Counted from the first letter of the stretch, positions 30,726-41,464 are shown. The stretch is 64,000 nucleotides of DNA from Cristatella mucedo (GCA_009760855.2 WPIO01000001.1:2286501-2350500), one strand, 5' to 3'. Notes: generated by a model from the sequence alone, not told the origin. A program made the numbers and translations.

Positions 30726-30740
30726 ATCGTATACTATATA

Positions 30741-30966
30741 AATTTTTTCTTTAAATCAAATTTTATTATGTTAGAGTGCGATGGGATAAACAACGAAGTA
30801 GGCGAAAACAATATGCCGAGTGATAGCGAGTCTAGTGTTGAGTGAGTAGTTTGGTTTTGAAAGTTATGGGGACTAGTGGTCTCAGACGAAGACACTCGAT
30901 CGAGCGACAGCGAGATTTAGGGTCGAGGCTGAGCCCTAGGCTCTATAACGTTCAAAACATAACTAC
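30741..30966 (-). repeat. Right terminal inverted repeat
   Basis: Reverse complement of the left arm, about 95% identical by eye. The terminus has one extra GTA unit relative to the left. It ends 16 bp before the polymerase start codon (30,725). Confidence 0.95.
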
Positions 30967-30973
30967 TACTGCA
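30967..30973. repeat. Right target-site duplication
   Basis: TACTGCA, matching 9,038-9,044, followed by the continuation of the interrupted LINE. Confidence 0.8.
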
Positions 30974-32200
30974 CTGATAGAACTTAGGTCTTCTCTTAGT
31001 GGGAGACTCCAGAGTATCGATGTGAATGGATGAAGATCACCCGAGGAACCTCTGAAATAAGGGGTACATCAAGGAACTATGTCTGGTCCCGTTCTTTTCA
31101 CGGTTTATATTCTCCCTCTTGCCCATGTGACTGCCAGGCATAATCTTGGATTTCACTTCTATGCAGATGCCACTCAGTTGGATCGTTACTTGTATCCCTC
31201 CCAGCCCTTCAGTGCATCGAAGTCTCTCAACTCCCTTGCTGCATGCATTGATGACACCAGCACATGAATGACAGCAATTTTTTTTACATTAAGTGCCTCT
31301 AAAACCATCTTACTAGTTATGGGAAAACCAAGTTTGATGTAGAAATTGAAAAACCCAATACTTAAAATCGGCTCTGCCAGTAAATTCCTTGTTAGATCTG
31401 CACGCAATCTTGGTGTCCTTTTCCAATATGACCTTTCATTAGAAGACTACATCAGTTCTACAGTCAAGTCTGCGGACTTTCAGCTTCAAAACACAGCTGA
31501 AATTTGGACTTAGATAGGGATACCACATCTAAATTGTTCCATGCATTTGAGACATGCCGTCTCGACTTCTGTAACCACTGTTTGCTGGTCTACCGCCCTG
31601 TGCAATCAGGCGCTTACAGCTAGTGAAAAAACTCTGCAGGTAGGCTTGTCTGTCATGAGCGTCGCAGCTGCCTCATCACACCACTTCTCGCTGACCTGCA
31701 CTGGCTCCCAATCAAGCAACGCATCAACTTCTAGATTCGGTCCCTCACTTTTAGGTAACTTTATTCTTTGGCTCCAGCCTACCTATCAAAACTATTGTTG
31801 CTCTAGCCTACCCATCAGCTCCCCACCAGGCAAAGCTTCGAACCTACCTTTGCGAAATCTAATCTTTTACCCATACCTCGCAGGAATCTCAAATCCTTTA
31901 AAGACACAGCCTTTAGTTCGTATGTCCCAGAAGCTGGAACTCGCACTTCGACAGTTTTCACGACATCCTCTGACTTGATCACATTAAAAAGAAGCTAAAA
32001 ATGCTTCTATTAATTATAGCATTTAGTGGGTCCAAGTGAATCATTCTTTGTGTGCTTATGCATGCTGATCCTGTGCATGTCATCTCTAATAACCATGTTA
32101 TTCTTATTTTAATTGAGCATGGGCATTTTTAATTTTTCATTGAGCATTCATTGAGCACTAGCCATTCGATAAAGCCTCCTTTGCGGCTAATGTAAAGTGC

Positions 32201-32282
<82 letters not shown>

Positions 32283-32400
32283 GGTTCTTTGATGGCTCTT
32301 TAACGATCGATTCGATAGTGTTTCCTTTAAAGCAGATGTAAAGCGCCTAGAAAGGGGTTGATTTCTCTAAGGGCGCTTTATCAAGTGTAAAATTTCCATT
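30974..32400 (+). mobile_element. LINE copy C, 3' half
   Basis: Continues the LINE cut at 9,037. RT part with SGPVLFTVYILPLAHVTARH and the YADAT variant of the YADDT box, so catalytically dead. Then a thumb-like region (LSLTCTGSQSSNAST is a shifted reading), then a tail with GGGCGCTTTATCAAGTG near 32,372-32,390. A long (AG)n run at 32,201-32,279 expanded inside the tail. Stops and shifts throughout. Confidence 0.8.
32201..32279. repeat. (AG)n microsatellite
   Basis: About 39 uninterrupted AG dinucleotides within the LINE tail. Confidence 0.97.
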
Positions 32401-33849
32401 ATCACTATTATTGTTATTTAACAAATGTGTTATTATAGCTATTATCGTTACTCGGAGCTATAGGACAGTAAAAAGCCTCCATTAGCAAGGTGGCTCTCAA
32501 GAATAATCTCACCAGTAATAAGAATAAAAATAACGTCTTTCACAAAAGTGCTTCAAGCTAACTTAATCTTTATTTCTGTAAAATAACTGAATATCTATTT
32601 CTACAAAAATCGCCTCTAAAGGTGCTCGTATAATTGCTGACAAGCAAGCTTGCATGCTTCAGCAAACATTCAAAAGCGCCAAAGTATCATGCTTAGCATG
32701 AAGATCAACAAGTAGTGCCGAAGTCTAGTCGTGAACGCACGCAGCAGCTTAACAGTAATAACAGCCTTATCTAAACAACTCCGAAAATGCGCATGCTACC
32801 TAGGTAAAAATGGGTAGACTTCACTGTGGCTCAAATTGGCTCATACAGTGGGTAGTCATTTTGGAGGAAGCCACCAATATTCCACGCAGAAACTACGTCA
32901 AATATGCTGTTACAGCCAATTTGGAAATTAAAAACTTTGCACTTACAATATAAATCATCTGTATAAGATTACCTAAAAGATCTTAATCTCTAGCCAGGTG
33001 CTTTACTTTAGCCACAGGGCTCGAGTCCATAATCTTGGTCATCGAAGTCGTAACTTTCGAGTGACCCTTGGTTGGCTAATACTTAATAAATGAGTTTTCT
33101 CGTCATTCAATTTAAAAAAGTTTGCTGCAATTTAAAAACGAATGTAAGCAATTAATGCAGCCAGTGATCTGTAAGAATATGGGATGCCAAGAGCCATTGC
33201 AATTTCATTTCTTTGGCATGAAAACCAAAGCCTTGATTGAGATTACCTCTTACATCTGCTAGGAGGAGTGCAAATTGTGAAAATAAGTGGATCTAAAGTG
33301 AATTCAACTGGCATCCGATATGTCAAAGGCTACTAGGAAATCGTTTTTATAGTTACGTATACTTCCCAATTTTTTCCATTGAGATAAAACCTAAACCAGT
33401 CTAATAAAGCGCAAGCGATGCCCTACTAGGCTACATGCCTTATAGAAGAATTTTGAGGTCAGTGGTATCAAAAGCTATTGAGACGTTAAGCAGAACTAGC
33501 TGAGATACGCTTTCTAAGTCAGCATCCCTTAGACGGTCATGATAAGCACGCAGCAGTGCAGACTCTTTGCAGTTATCTATTTTATCACTTGACTGAAATT
33601 TCGGCGTATAACAGGTCTGCTTCTGATTGCTTTGGTCTCGTTGATTAGAAAGAAAATATGGAGATTCGGCGGAAGCTGCTTAGGCTCTTCCCGTCCGGTG
33701 ACGACTTCATGAGAACCAGTCTGACTGTTTGAAAGATGCAGGGTAACACTATGAGATGTCAAAACTCTTGCAAAAGATGTCCCTACTGATATGCTTGACT
33801 CCCCTTTTACAAACATCTGATTTTATAGGAAATATAGAAAATCTAGAAC
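32401..33849. other. Spacer, with a probable SINE-A relic at about 32,950-33,090 (minus)
   Basis: No gene recognised. Near 32,975-33,075 the sequence has the same layout as SINE family A on the minus strand: a block like the end shared with the LINE tail (TCTTAATCTCTAGCCAGGTGCTTTAC) broken at intervals, then GGGCTCGAGTCC (B-box like). The 79-codon minus ORF at 33,577-33,816 shows no motif. Confidence 0.4.
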
Positions 33850-34129
33850 TAAACTTGATCAGGTGACATTTTTACTTTTTGTATTTAAATGTAATATCAA
33901 ACAATATCAAGAAGAAAAAAAGTACATTAAAGGAAAATAAATACGATTATGCGGTGATGATTTTAAGAGATATCTAAAGGAAAAAGATGTTAATGAGTCA
34001 TATAATGATTTTGACGTTATGTGCATTCACTGATACAGAAAAAGACATAGAAAGCAATGAAGATACAATTAAAGACAATGAAGTCTAAATACTGCCACGA
34101 ATTTCTCGTTTCTGTTCTTTTCCAATCAC

Positions 34130-34736
34130 TATACAAAAAGCTTATTAAAAAAATTATTTAGGGTATTTATACAACATCTAGCCCTAATCAAATGATTTAG
34201 ATATGTTCTTACTTTAGAATTATATGTCATTATACCATCATATCTTTGATTAGCATATTTATTTCCAAGGTCAGACATATTCTATATAAAAAACGAAAAA
34301 CCAAGATACGGGTTGATATTAGTTATTACGATCTTTTTTATCCATTTAATTCTCATCTTCACTAAGTCCATTTGTATAATATTTAAAAGCGAGTGTTGTC
34401 TGACAATCTATATAAGATTTATCAAGAGATGTAATTACTAGCATTTAGTTTAGACTATCAGTGGGAATGGCTTTTATTTCTAAGTGATCGGAGAATGTAT
34501 CGTAGATTCTTTTTGTTCCTATAAAGTAGAGAATAGGGTTATTGTTTTAATAATCTCCATAAGTTCATAATCACTCATTTTATAGTAAGGTGTGTGTTTC
34601 TGCTATGTTGATATCTTTTGAAGAAGTTCTTGAAGATTGATAAGCGGAAAAATCTACGCTTGAGTCAAATTCTAAGTTTATCTTAAAAATAACTGATACA
34701 ATGGCTGATAATTTTATTGTAAGTGATGAATTTTAA
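34130..34736. pseudogene. Left-end gene remnants of the older element, on mixed strands
   Basis: Minus strand 34,290 to about 34,130: after TATATAGAAT a short frame (MSDLGNKYANQRYDGIMTYN, SKVRTYLNHLIRARC) resembles part of the 9.65-kb gene (QRYDETVAYNIKVR). Plus strand 34,680-34,736 (LKITDTMADNFIVSDEF) resembles the C-terminal KITDALSDEVVTKEEF of the same gene, in the opposite orientation. Between them a minus ORF from 34,578 (MSDYELMEII; ends GLSEDEN at about 34,346), also preceded by a TATAAA motif, has no counterpart in the first element. This suggests an internal inversion or a different gene set. Confidence 0.5.
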
Positions 34737-34749
34737 GATATATTATAAG

Positions 34750-35158
34750 ATTCTTATCAAGTCAGAGAGTCACCTAAGGCAATACTCCTGTTTGATAACT
34801 TGTAACTCTTCTCAAAAAAAAACTTCTCTCAACACCGTTAAACCAATATCTAACTGTCTGATTTTCATTACCAGTGTCCTAACTATCATAAGCTTAGTCA
34901 AACTCTATATCGCATTAGAAGCCTTTCTTATTTTTAATCTTCTTTCTCCCCTAGTTCTACAAACTATTTAAGAGTAGCTCGAAGTTCCAATTGTTTCTCG
35001 TATTGTCCTACTTTTCTATTGTATTTCGGTATCTCAAAGTTAAATTCTTTCTTTTTTTATAGCTTTAGCTGGTTCTTCACCTATTGCTCTAGTACTCTCA
35101 TTATTCAAGTTACATAATACTTTTGGTGAGTTTTGTATGCACTCTGTTTCTATTGCTA
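34750..35158 (-). pseudogene. Integrase C-terminal remnant (older element)
   Basis: Minus-strand blocks correspond to the C-terminal part of the first integrase (KYNRKVGQYE-like stretch near 35,010-35,030 and an AIGEEPAKA-like stretch near 35,065). Frame broken repeatedly. Cut at 35,158 by a pogo-like insertion and resuming near 35,575. Confidence 0.6.
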
Positions 35159-35574
35159 CAGTCAACCTCGGTTATAAGCAACTCGCTTATAAGCAAATTC
35201 CGGATAAAAGCAACCTATGGTCATGTCTCAATTTCTTGTCCCATCTTTAACACACGGAGAGCCTTAGTTATAAGTAACTCGGTTATAGGCAAACCTTGCT
35301 TGTAAGCAAACCATTTTCTGTTCCCAGCCCCATTTCCCTCACTTATAAGCAATTCATAACAAAATGAATCGATTTCGTGTGATCGAAGCGCCTGTCTGCA
35401 TAATATAATATTAAAACTGTGGTTTAGTGGTTTATGTAATTATTGTATAGGTATTTATTGCTTGTGTTTGTGTCCTGTTAATGTTTGTGGCAGTGACGTC
35501 ACGCCTCTCGAAACAGTCGAGACACGTGTATGGTTAGTACGTACATTTTGCTGATTTGCTTTGCTTTTGAGTCT
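35159..35574. mobile_element. Pogo/Tigger-like DNA transposon fragment
   Basis: Begins CAGTCAACCTCGGTTATAAG directly after TA, the TIR form and TA target of pogo/Tigger elements, followed by further TTATAAGCAA repeats. No matching right TIR is visible, so the right boundary is only the point where integrase homology returns. No transposase. GC and base pattern differ from the flanking AT-rich viral DNA. Confidence 0.65.
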
Positions 35575-35800
35575 TTATGTCTACTAGCTATATTAATCAC
35601 ACTTAATGCATATTTATATCCATTGCCAGTTGGCATATGTTTGTTACGTCAACCTGATGACTCTCCTTAGGTACTACTACAACAAAGAAACCCCTAATAA
35701 TTTATTTTGGCCTATATTTGATTGAATAGTTAGCTTACATCTTACTCTGGATCATGCATATCTTCTTTGTTCTCTCATTTAAAGTTAAAAATAGCAATTT
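35575..35800 (-). pseudogene. Integrase core remnant (older element)
   Basis: The minus strand carries the KYALSVI-like and NGYKYALSV-like region near 35,600-35,640 and the start region near 35,800. The promoter ATTTATAGTAATGG at 35,797-35,810 keeps the TATAG core, but the integrase ATG has changed (CAA in place of CAT on the plus strand). Confidence 0.6.
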
Positions 35801-35805
35801 ATAGT

Positions 35806-36030
35806 AATGGAAGTATTTTTTTAAGTGGAAGAGAGATCAAAGTATTGAAGATTATTTAGTTATATATTCTCATTCCCTTTATTCTCGCATGAAATTGTAT
35901 TGCTCAAGACTTAGCAGGCAATATTCTTTAGCAAAGAAACATTTAACAAAAAAGATGTTCTGTTACCATCATTGTCTTGAGAATGAAGCCATTATTTTTA
36001 TCGTGAAATTTTTTAAACTTATTGAAGAAT
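35806..36030 (+). pseudogene. Cys-rich protein remnant (older element)
   Basis: Starts ATGGAAGTATTTTT, parallel to the 10,903 gene, and near 35,935 keeps SLAKKHLTKKM and CYHHCLENEAIIF, matching CLAKKHFKKRC and CNHLCLKHESIM in the first element. The middle part is deleted. Confidence 0.65.
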
Positions 36031-36450
36031 GAGCATTATATAACATGTCATGTGATTTTCTACTTGTATTATTCACGCAATTATTTAGGCCGTGGTATCG
36101 GGTGATTTGCCTAGATTATCAATGAAATAGTAACCCATTAATTACCGACTAAACAATTCAGGGTATTTTCAGTCTGTTTCTGTGGCTGCTGTATTTATTA
36201 TTTGACTGTCTCCAGATGGTATTGAAGTATCGCTATTTGGTCACAGATAAACACAATTTGATATGCTCACTGCCGTTATCCCTAATATTATCATTGGAAG
36301 AGATTTTTTATTCTTCTGTCTATAAGAAACAGATGTTCTTAAGGTCGAATCAATTGACGTTGGATGAAATAGATAATTGTGCGACTTATGTCATTTTCTT
36401 TAATTGTTTACCTAAGCAGTCATTTTGTGGCAGGATTAAATGGTTCAACT

Positions 36451-36636
36451 CAGCGGTTCTCAATCTGTGGGTCACGACCCCTTTGGGGGTCGAACGACCC
36501 TTTCACAGCGGTCACCTAAGACTATCGGAAAACACGCATTTCCGCATTTTGCACACACTAATTGTATGGTTTGGGTCACCAGAACATCAGGAGATGTATG
36601 AAAGGGTCTCGGCATTAGGAAGGCTGAGAACCACTA
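36451..36636. mobile_element. SPIN-like non-autonomous hAT element
   Basis: Starts CAGCGGTTCTCAATCTGTGG and ends AGGCTGAGAACCACTA, which are inverted hAT termini. It contains CGACCCCTTTGGGGGTCGAA and CGGCATTAGGAAGG. From knowledge of the family this strongly resembles the SPIN (Space Invader) hAT group, known for horizontal transfer between vertebrates and invertebrates. About 186 bp, no transposase. The flanking 8-mers GTTCAACT and GATTAACG do not match well, so the duplication is eroded. It lies inside the older Polinton. Confidence 0.85.
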
Positions 36637-36729
36637 GATTAACGGTAATTCAAACTTTTAATATTGAATGTCTATTCTTATTTATGTTAGTTGTAACTGG
36701 ACTTCCACTTAGTACTACATTCCTCTTTA

Positions 36730-37110
36730 ATCCTCTGTAGGCTACTCAAAAGTCATCTGGAAGCAGTATCGGAGTGGTTTTACTTGCATCCAAATATTCA
36801 GATGTTCTCGAAAATCCATTCATGTTTAAATAACCAGTCATGGTATCTCCTGATTTATTTACATGTGCACGTATTTAGCTTATATTAACTACATCTCCTT
36901 GATTTACTACATTTCCAAAGCTTTTTACTGTAATTCCTTCGAAATCAATTTGTTCACCAGTTTAAATATAAAAGTTGAGTCTGCATGCACTTTTGTTACA
37001 GTTTCAGAAATTTAATTGGATCTGCGAGACTCGTTATTATATTTCCATTCGCATCTAGGTCCGTCAGTAAATATCCATTACATTTACTCACAAATCGGTT
37101 TATATTTATT
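36730..37110 (-). pseudogene. Fibre 1 remnant (older element)
   Basis: The minus strand retains GYLLTDLDANGN-type sequence near 37,030-37,090 and a TMTGYLNMN-like unit near 36,820-36,850, matching fibre 1. The region matching the fibre-1 start again contains TGTGAGT, the TGA seen at 12,152-12,154 in the first element. Confidence 0.6.
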
Positions 37111-37900
37111 TCCTTCTTCTTGTACATATTCTGGTATCAAAATTCTTGATCTCTCTAGTACTTATTTTACTACTGGTATTGCTCATATAAAATGTATCAG
37201 AATCTAGTTCCGCTACTATTTGTGGTAGTGATCTTCTTACGTAATATTTATTCAATATCCTGATTTTGTTTTATCTTAAAATCTTAAGATTTTCCAATAA
37301 TATCAAAGTCAGTGTCCAAGTATATCTCTTTTTCTAAGAGATATAAAAATAGTGTTTTTCAAATTGATATATCTATTTATTCAGCAGTAGATACTCATCT
37401 TTTCCAGAGGCTATATAATCATCTCGTATCCTTTCCGTGTTAAGTCCTGGTTCAAATATTTCAAATTCAGAGTTATGAAACTCTTCGAGACCTAGCACAT
37501 GTAATCCCAGTAAGCACTGCACATGATACTGATGGGGGAAGTAAAACCTTTTTAATAATTATTTTCCGCATGACTTTTATTTCTACTTGTTTTTGGTCAA
37601 TTGCTCCATACGGATAATATCTGTAACAATCGGATCTAGTAAAGCCATTATTAGAGCATTCTAATTTTTTCAAAGCTTAATTTCAAAATGCTGTCCAACT
37701 ACTGGCTCAAATACTTTTCCAATACCATCGGTGCATATCTTATAGTGCATCTATTTGACAAGTATTTTTTAAATTTTCTTTCAGCTATCTTTTCAATGTC
37801 AATGTGCTACCTAACGCAGAATCTGCTGCATCTGATCCGCCGATACTCAAGATCGTCGACCTTCATCCATTCATTTGACCCTTGAATACATTTTTTCATA
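37111..37900 (-). pseudogene. YqaJ-type nuclease remnant (older element)
   Basis: Collinear with 12,159-12,988. Fragments match the region around the catalytic D..ExK (YYPYGAIDQKQVEIKV at about 37,570-37,630) and the IGGSDAADSA-like N-terminal block near 37,830. Many stops and shifts. Confidence 0.6.
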
Positions 37901-37929
37901 ATATTCTGTTCCAAAAGATGTAAAATTGT

Positions 37930-39340
37930 TCGGAATTAATATTGATATATACCCATGAACTTTGCATGCAAGTAAAAGAAATTGAGAACAATTTACATTT
38001 TAATTTAGCTGTGCAGTATCATCCAAAATTGTTAGATAATGATGACAGTCTGAGGCAGAGCTTGTGGAATTGGTTCATTAAATCCAATACTAATGTAGAT
38101 TATTGTAGTGTTTCTCAGTGGTTGGACGTTAGGTTGGAGATAGACAACATGGATTGGATATAGAGTTAACCGTTCTGGATATGTAAGACCTACTGGTTCA
38201 GTAACTTCATTAAGACTAAGGAATGGCTTTCTAAACTGTTTGAATTCTTGATATTCTGTTGAACCCTTTCGGTTTTTTCGATAACTACTTCTAGCAATGG
38301 CTGGATAAAAAGTAGAACAATTAGCGACATGACTGTACACTTGATTTTACAATGATAATATGTGCAATGATTTCCTGCATAACTGCCATCTTTTTCATAT
38401 CCCTGTGCAGCTACAATAAGCTACCTAACTTTATCTACTAAGTATTGTCCTGATAAGCCCGTAGTCTATTTCAATCCTTGATTAGATTTGTTTAGCGGTA
38501 TATTATAATATCTTTCGACTCTGTAATGAAGCTTCAGATTCTTTCTTTGATCGCTAGAGATTTCTGCTAGAATACTTGCAATACTTAATGCGGGTGTAAT
38601 AGATAGTACCACTAGTCTTATTTTGACATGTTTATTTGAACAGAATTTCCATACACTTCCATCGTTACTAGCTATTAAAGATTTTCTAGTTGAAAGCATG
38701 TTATTAGTATCTACAGCAGCTTCAGATGCGCCTGTCACTATAGTATCGTAATCTAATCGTCCAACTCTTGTTAGATCTAGAGTAAACAGAGCTATATTTG
38801 TATCTGCACAGAGTCCTTAAAGCCCTTGACAGCGGCAGCGAAATACTAAATGTTCCATCAGTGTCAACTAGGTCGTTGTTAGTACACAGCATGTCATTTG
38901 TTGTTGCTTTAGATGCTGCTGGAGTAGAGTTTTTGCGATGCCAGTAGATATATCATCTACAGAACTTGCTTTCTATCTTTCTCCCATCTAGTAGCAGGAC
39001 ATTGAGTAGTCACATCTAGTAGCAGGACATTGAGTAGTCACATCTAGTAGCAGGACATTGAGTAGTCACATCTAGTAGCAGGACATTGAGTAGTCACATC
39101 TAGTAGCAGGACATTGAGTAGTCACATCTAGTAGCAGGACATTGAGTAGTCACATCTAGCAGCAGGACATTGAGTAGTCACATCTAGTAGCAGGACATTG
39201 AGTAGTCACAAGGATACGTAAGAAGTCACATAAGTGTTGGTACTATTTCTACTCTTTAGCTAACGACACACTTTCTATTTCTTCGGAAACTAGTCCTACT
39301 TCAGTGGACTGAACATCCATGCACCCACATTAATTCCAAT
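37930..39340 (-). pseudogene. Major capsid protein remnant, C-terminal and middle part (older element)
   Basis: Clear homology to the first MCP: EVTEPVGLTYPERLTLYPIH near 38,180-38,220, YRVERYYNIPLNKSNQGLK near 38,470-38,540, MTGASEAAVDTNNM near 38,700. Disrupted by stops, by eight 28-bp repeats (38,985-39,212) and by a LINE that separates it from its N-terminus (41,465-41,640). Confidence 0.75.
38985..39212. repeat. 28-bp minisatellite, eight copies, inside the dead capsid gene
   Basis: Unit core TAGCAGGACATTGAGTAGTC, period 28, eight copies with one single-base variant (TAGCAGCAGG). The single-copy counterpart in the first element is near 14,100-14,140, so the repeat expanded after the gene died. 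Confidence 0.95.
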
Positions 39341-39349
39341 ACCAACTAT

Positions 39350-41460
39350 TAGGTATGTATGCATGTATCAATGTATGTATGCATTTCCGTCTGTAACTCC
39401 ACCAAGCCACAAAGACTATGTGGGTGTTACGCAGGAGAGTTTTTTATAGTTTAAACACTCACAGCCTAAGCGGCATTCGGTACGCATTTGGTAGCTAACA
39501 GACTTCATCTCGCATTATAAAGAGAAAGTGGGAAGCATAGCAGAGTCAGGAGAGCAGTTGAGGTAGTGAGTACCCTGGAAGTAGCAGCTCAGGACCGCTG
39601 GATAGAATGTGCCATAGTCGGCAGCAGGAGAGAAGTTTTCGTTTGCATACCAACGGTCTTTAAGCGGAGGAATGGAACAGCTAGTGTATTGTGTAAAGGA
39701 CCTGAGGGCACGAGAAGGCTGAAACTGGTGCAGCAGTTCTGCTAGGTATGGAGGAGCCAAGACGATGTGGCCCTTGTGGGTCACTGTAAGAACTTTGCTC
39801 TGCATCCGTTGATCAACCAGCAGCCACCGTAGCTCTCTCAGCAAAGAAGACAAGTGGTCAAACCTCTTGGATTTGCAAACTGGCCTTGCAAGCATATTCA
39901 TAGTTACCTGCAGTGGCCTAGTTGCTTTTTTCGGTAGCACAGCCAAAAGCAAATTAAAATAATCTAGCCGAGATACAACTACAGAGCTAGTTGAATATTT
40001 TTTGAGCCATTGTGGAAGGCAGCTAATAATCTTGGATAGGGATCGGACGTGATGGCTGGCTGTAAAGGCAGACTTCTGAATGAAGCTTTTAAAATTCAGG
40101 TAGTTGTTAAAAACGACCCCTAAATTTTGAGCATGTGGTGAAGGTCGCAAGACGCATAATCTATTAGAAGAGCAAAGCCTCCTAATCCAACCACACACTT
40201 CCTTTGAGCAGCAGCTCGGTTTTATCGTCGTCTAGTTTCATGAAATTTCCGATATCCATTATCGAATGTCGGAAAGGCAAGCATTCAGTTTATCAGTTGT
40301 TGCAGCAGATTCCGACGGTTTGAATAAAGAAATACAGCTGAATGTCGTCAGAATTGAAGTGATATCCTATTCCGCGGGCCTTAATCACTTTTCCCAGTGA
40401 TTGAGTATATATGGGAAACAGCAAAAGACCGAGGACGGACCCTCGAGGGACTCCATGGGTGACTGGTCTGGTGGATGAGACCTGACCTCCCCACAAGACG
40501 GATTGAACACGATCGGACAAGTACGATTTGTAAACCACGCCAGTGCCTTGTCTGTCTGACCGATTGTTGCTCTCAATCGTTTAAATAGGACATCGTGATC
40601 AATGGTGTCAAAGGCAGCTGATAGGTCTAGCAGAGCTAGGGCAGTGACATTCCAGTTATGCTGCATAGGATTTCATTGTTAACCGGAGGAGAGCAGTTTC
40701 ACTGGAGTGCTGCCTCTTGAACCCGATTGAAATTTCTTTGAAATTTCATTCTTTTCAATGTGGGCTGCTTAGCGACAATTTTTTCCAATAATCTTTGACA
40801 ATAAGGAAGAAAGAAAAATAGGTGATAGTTTGCAAGATCTTCATCTAATCCAGGCTTTGTAAGGATGGGTCTAATGATTGCAGATTTGAAGGATTTGGGT
40901 ACGACCCCCCTTTTTCCAAGGAAGCATTGAAAATCTCAGTTGTGACAGGGCTAGGTTTGTCTGCCAGTGAAGACCACAGAGATGATGGTATAGGGTCCCA
41001 GGAAACGAGCTCTTTTTACCAGACCTTAAAGTAGTAGTCGCATCGCATGCGGAAACCGCGGAAGGGTTTTTAAAGGTCACAGGTTGAGATTCAGCAATCG
41101 CTCAAGTCGGAGTGGGCTTTATGGATGCACTGATGTGCACACTTGTTTCAATAAAGAAGGCTGAAAACGTTTGGTCTAAGCCGTTAACATCTGCGGAGTC
41201 AGACCTCGCAGCATTGGCCAGTAAATTGTTTACCGTCTTAAAAATCTGTTTTTGGTCTGACTGGTAGGACTTCAGTTTTCGAGTGAAAAAAGAAGCCCCA
41301 GCTTTTTTAAGCTTGCGGGTGTAAAATTGAAGGAAATCTTTTAAATTGACTAATCCTTCATTCCCGATTCCTATTTGGAGTTCTCTCTGCCCCTTCTGCT
41401 GCAGTTTTCTATTGAATTTGCCTTTCCAGAATTCGAATAAAGTCACACTGTACCTAACGT
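39350..41460 (-). mobile_element. Second LINE family (RT), inserted in the older capsid gene, copy D
   Basis: Minus strand. ORF pieces include LLDLSAAFDTIDHDVLFKRL, GVPRGSVLGLLLF and HFNSDDIQLYFF (RT catalytic box, first residue altered), then thumb-type SRLDYFNLLLAVLPKK. A (ATGT)n-like tail at 39,352-39,385 marks the 3' end. Frames are broken. The 3' end is shared with another copy at about 58,037-58,310. Longer than the other LINE fragments but lacking a complete endonuclease. Confidence 0.8.
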
Positions 41461-41464
41461 AGAT

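Larger units (their letters stand above)
9045..30966. mobile_element. Complete Polinton/Maverick-type endogenous virus, about 21.9 kb
   Basis: Bounded by terminal inverted repeats and a target duplication, and inserted in a LINE. It encodes protein-primed PolB, integrase, packaging ATPase, adenain-like protease, major and minor capsid proteins, a YqaJ nuclease, a PLA2-domain protein, an HNH-AP2 endonuclease, four fibre proteins and small ORFs. This combination of polymerase, integrase and capsid module defines Polintons/adintoviruses. The element is clearly more AT-rich than its flanks. Most genes contain in-frame stops or frameshifts, so the copy cannot make a full set of proteins as written. 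Confidence 0.95.

Noticed and set aside
9045-30966. The element as a whole using a reassigned genetic code (TGA as Trp, TAA/TAG as Gln)
   Set aside because: Many in-frame stops would fit Trp or Gln, but single-step mutation of CAA, CAG and TGG gives the same pattern. The older copy appears to have TGG at the 21,635 site, CAA at the 22,193 site and a Leu codon at the 22,692 site, and other Trp codons are TGG. Only the shared TGA of the minor capsid gene and of fibre 1 is kept as a finding.
38985-39212. CRISPR-like array
   Set aside because: Units are directly adjacent with no unique spacers, in eukaryotic repeat DNA; it is a minisatellite.
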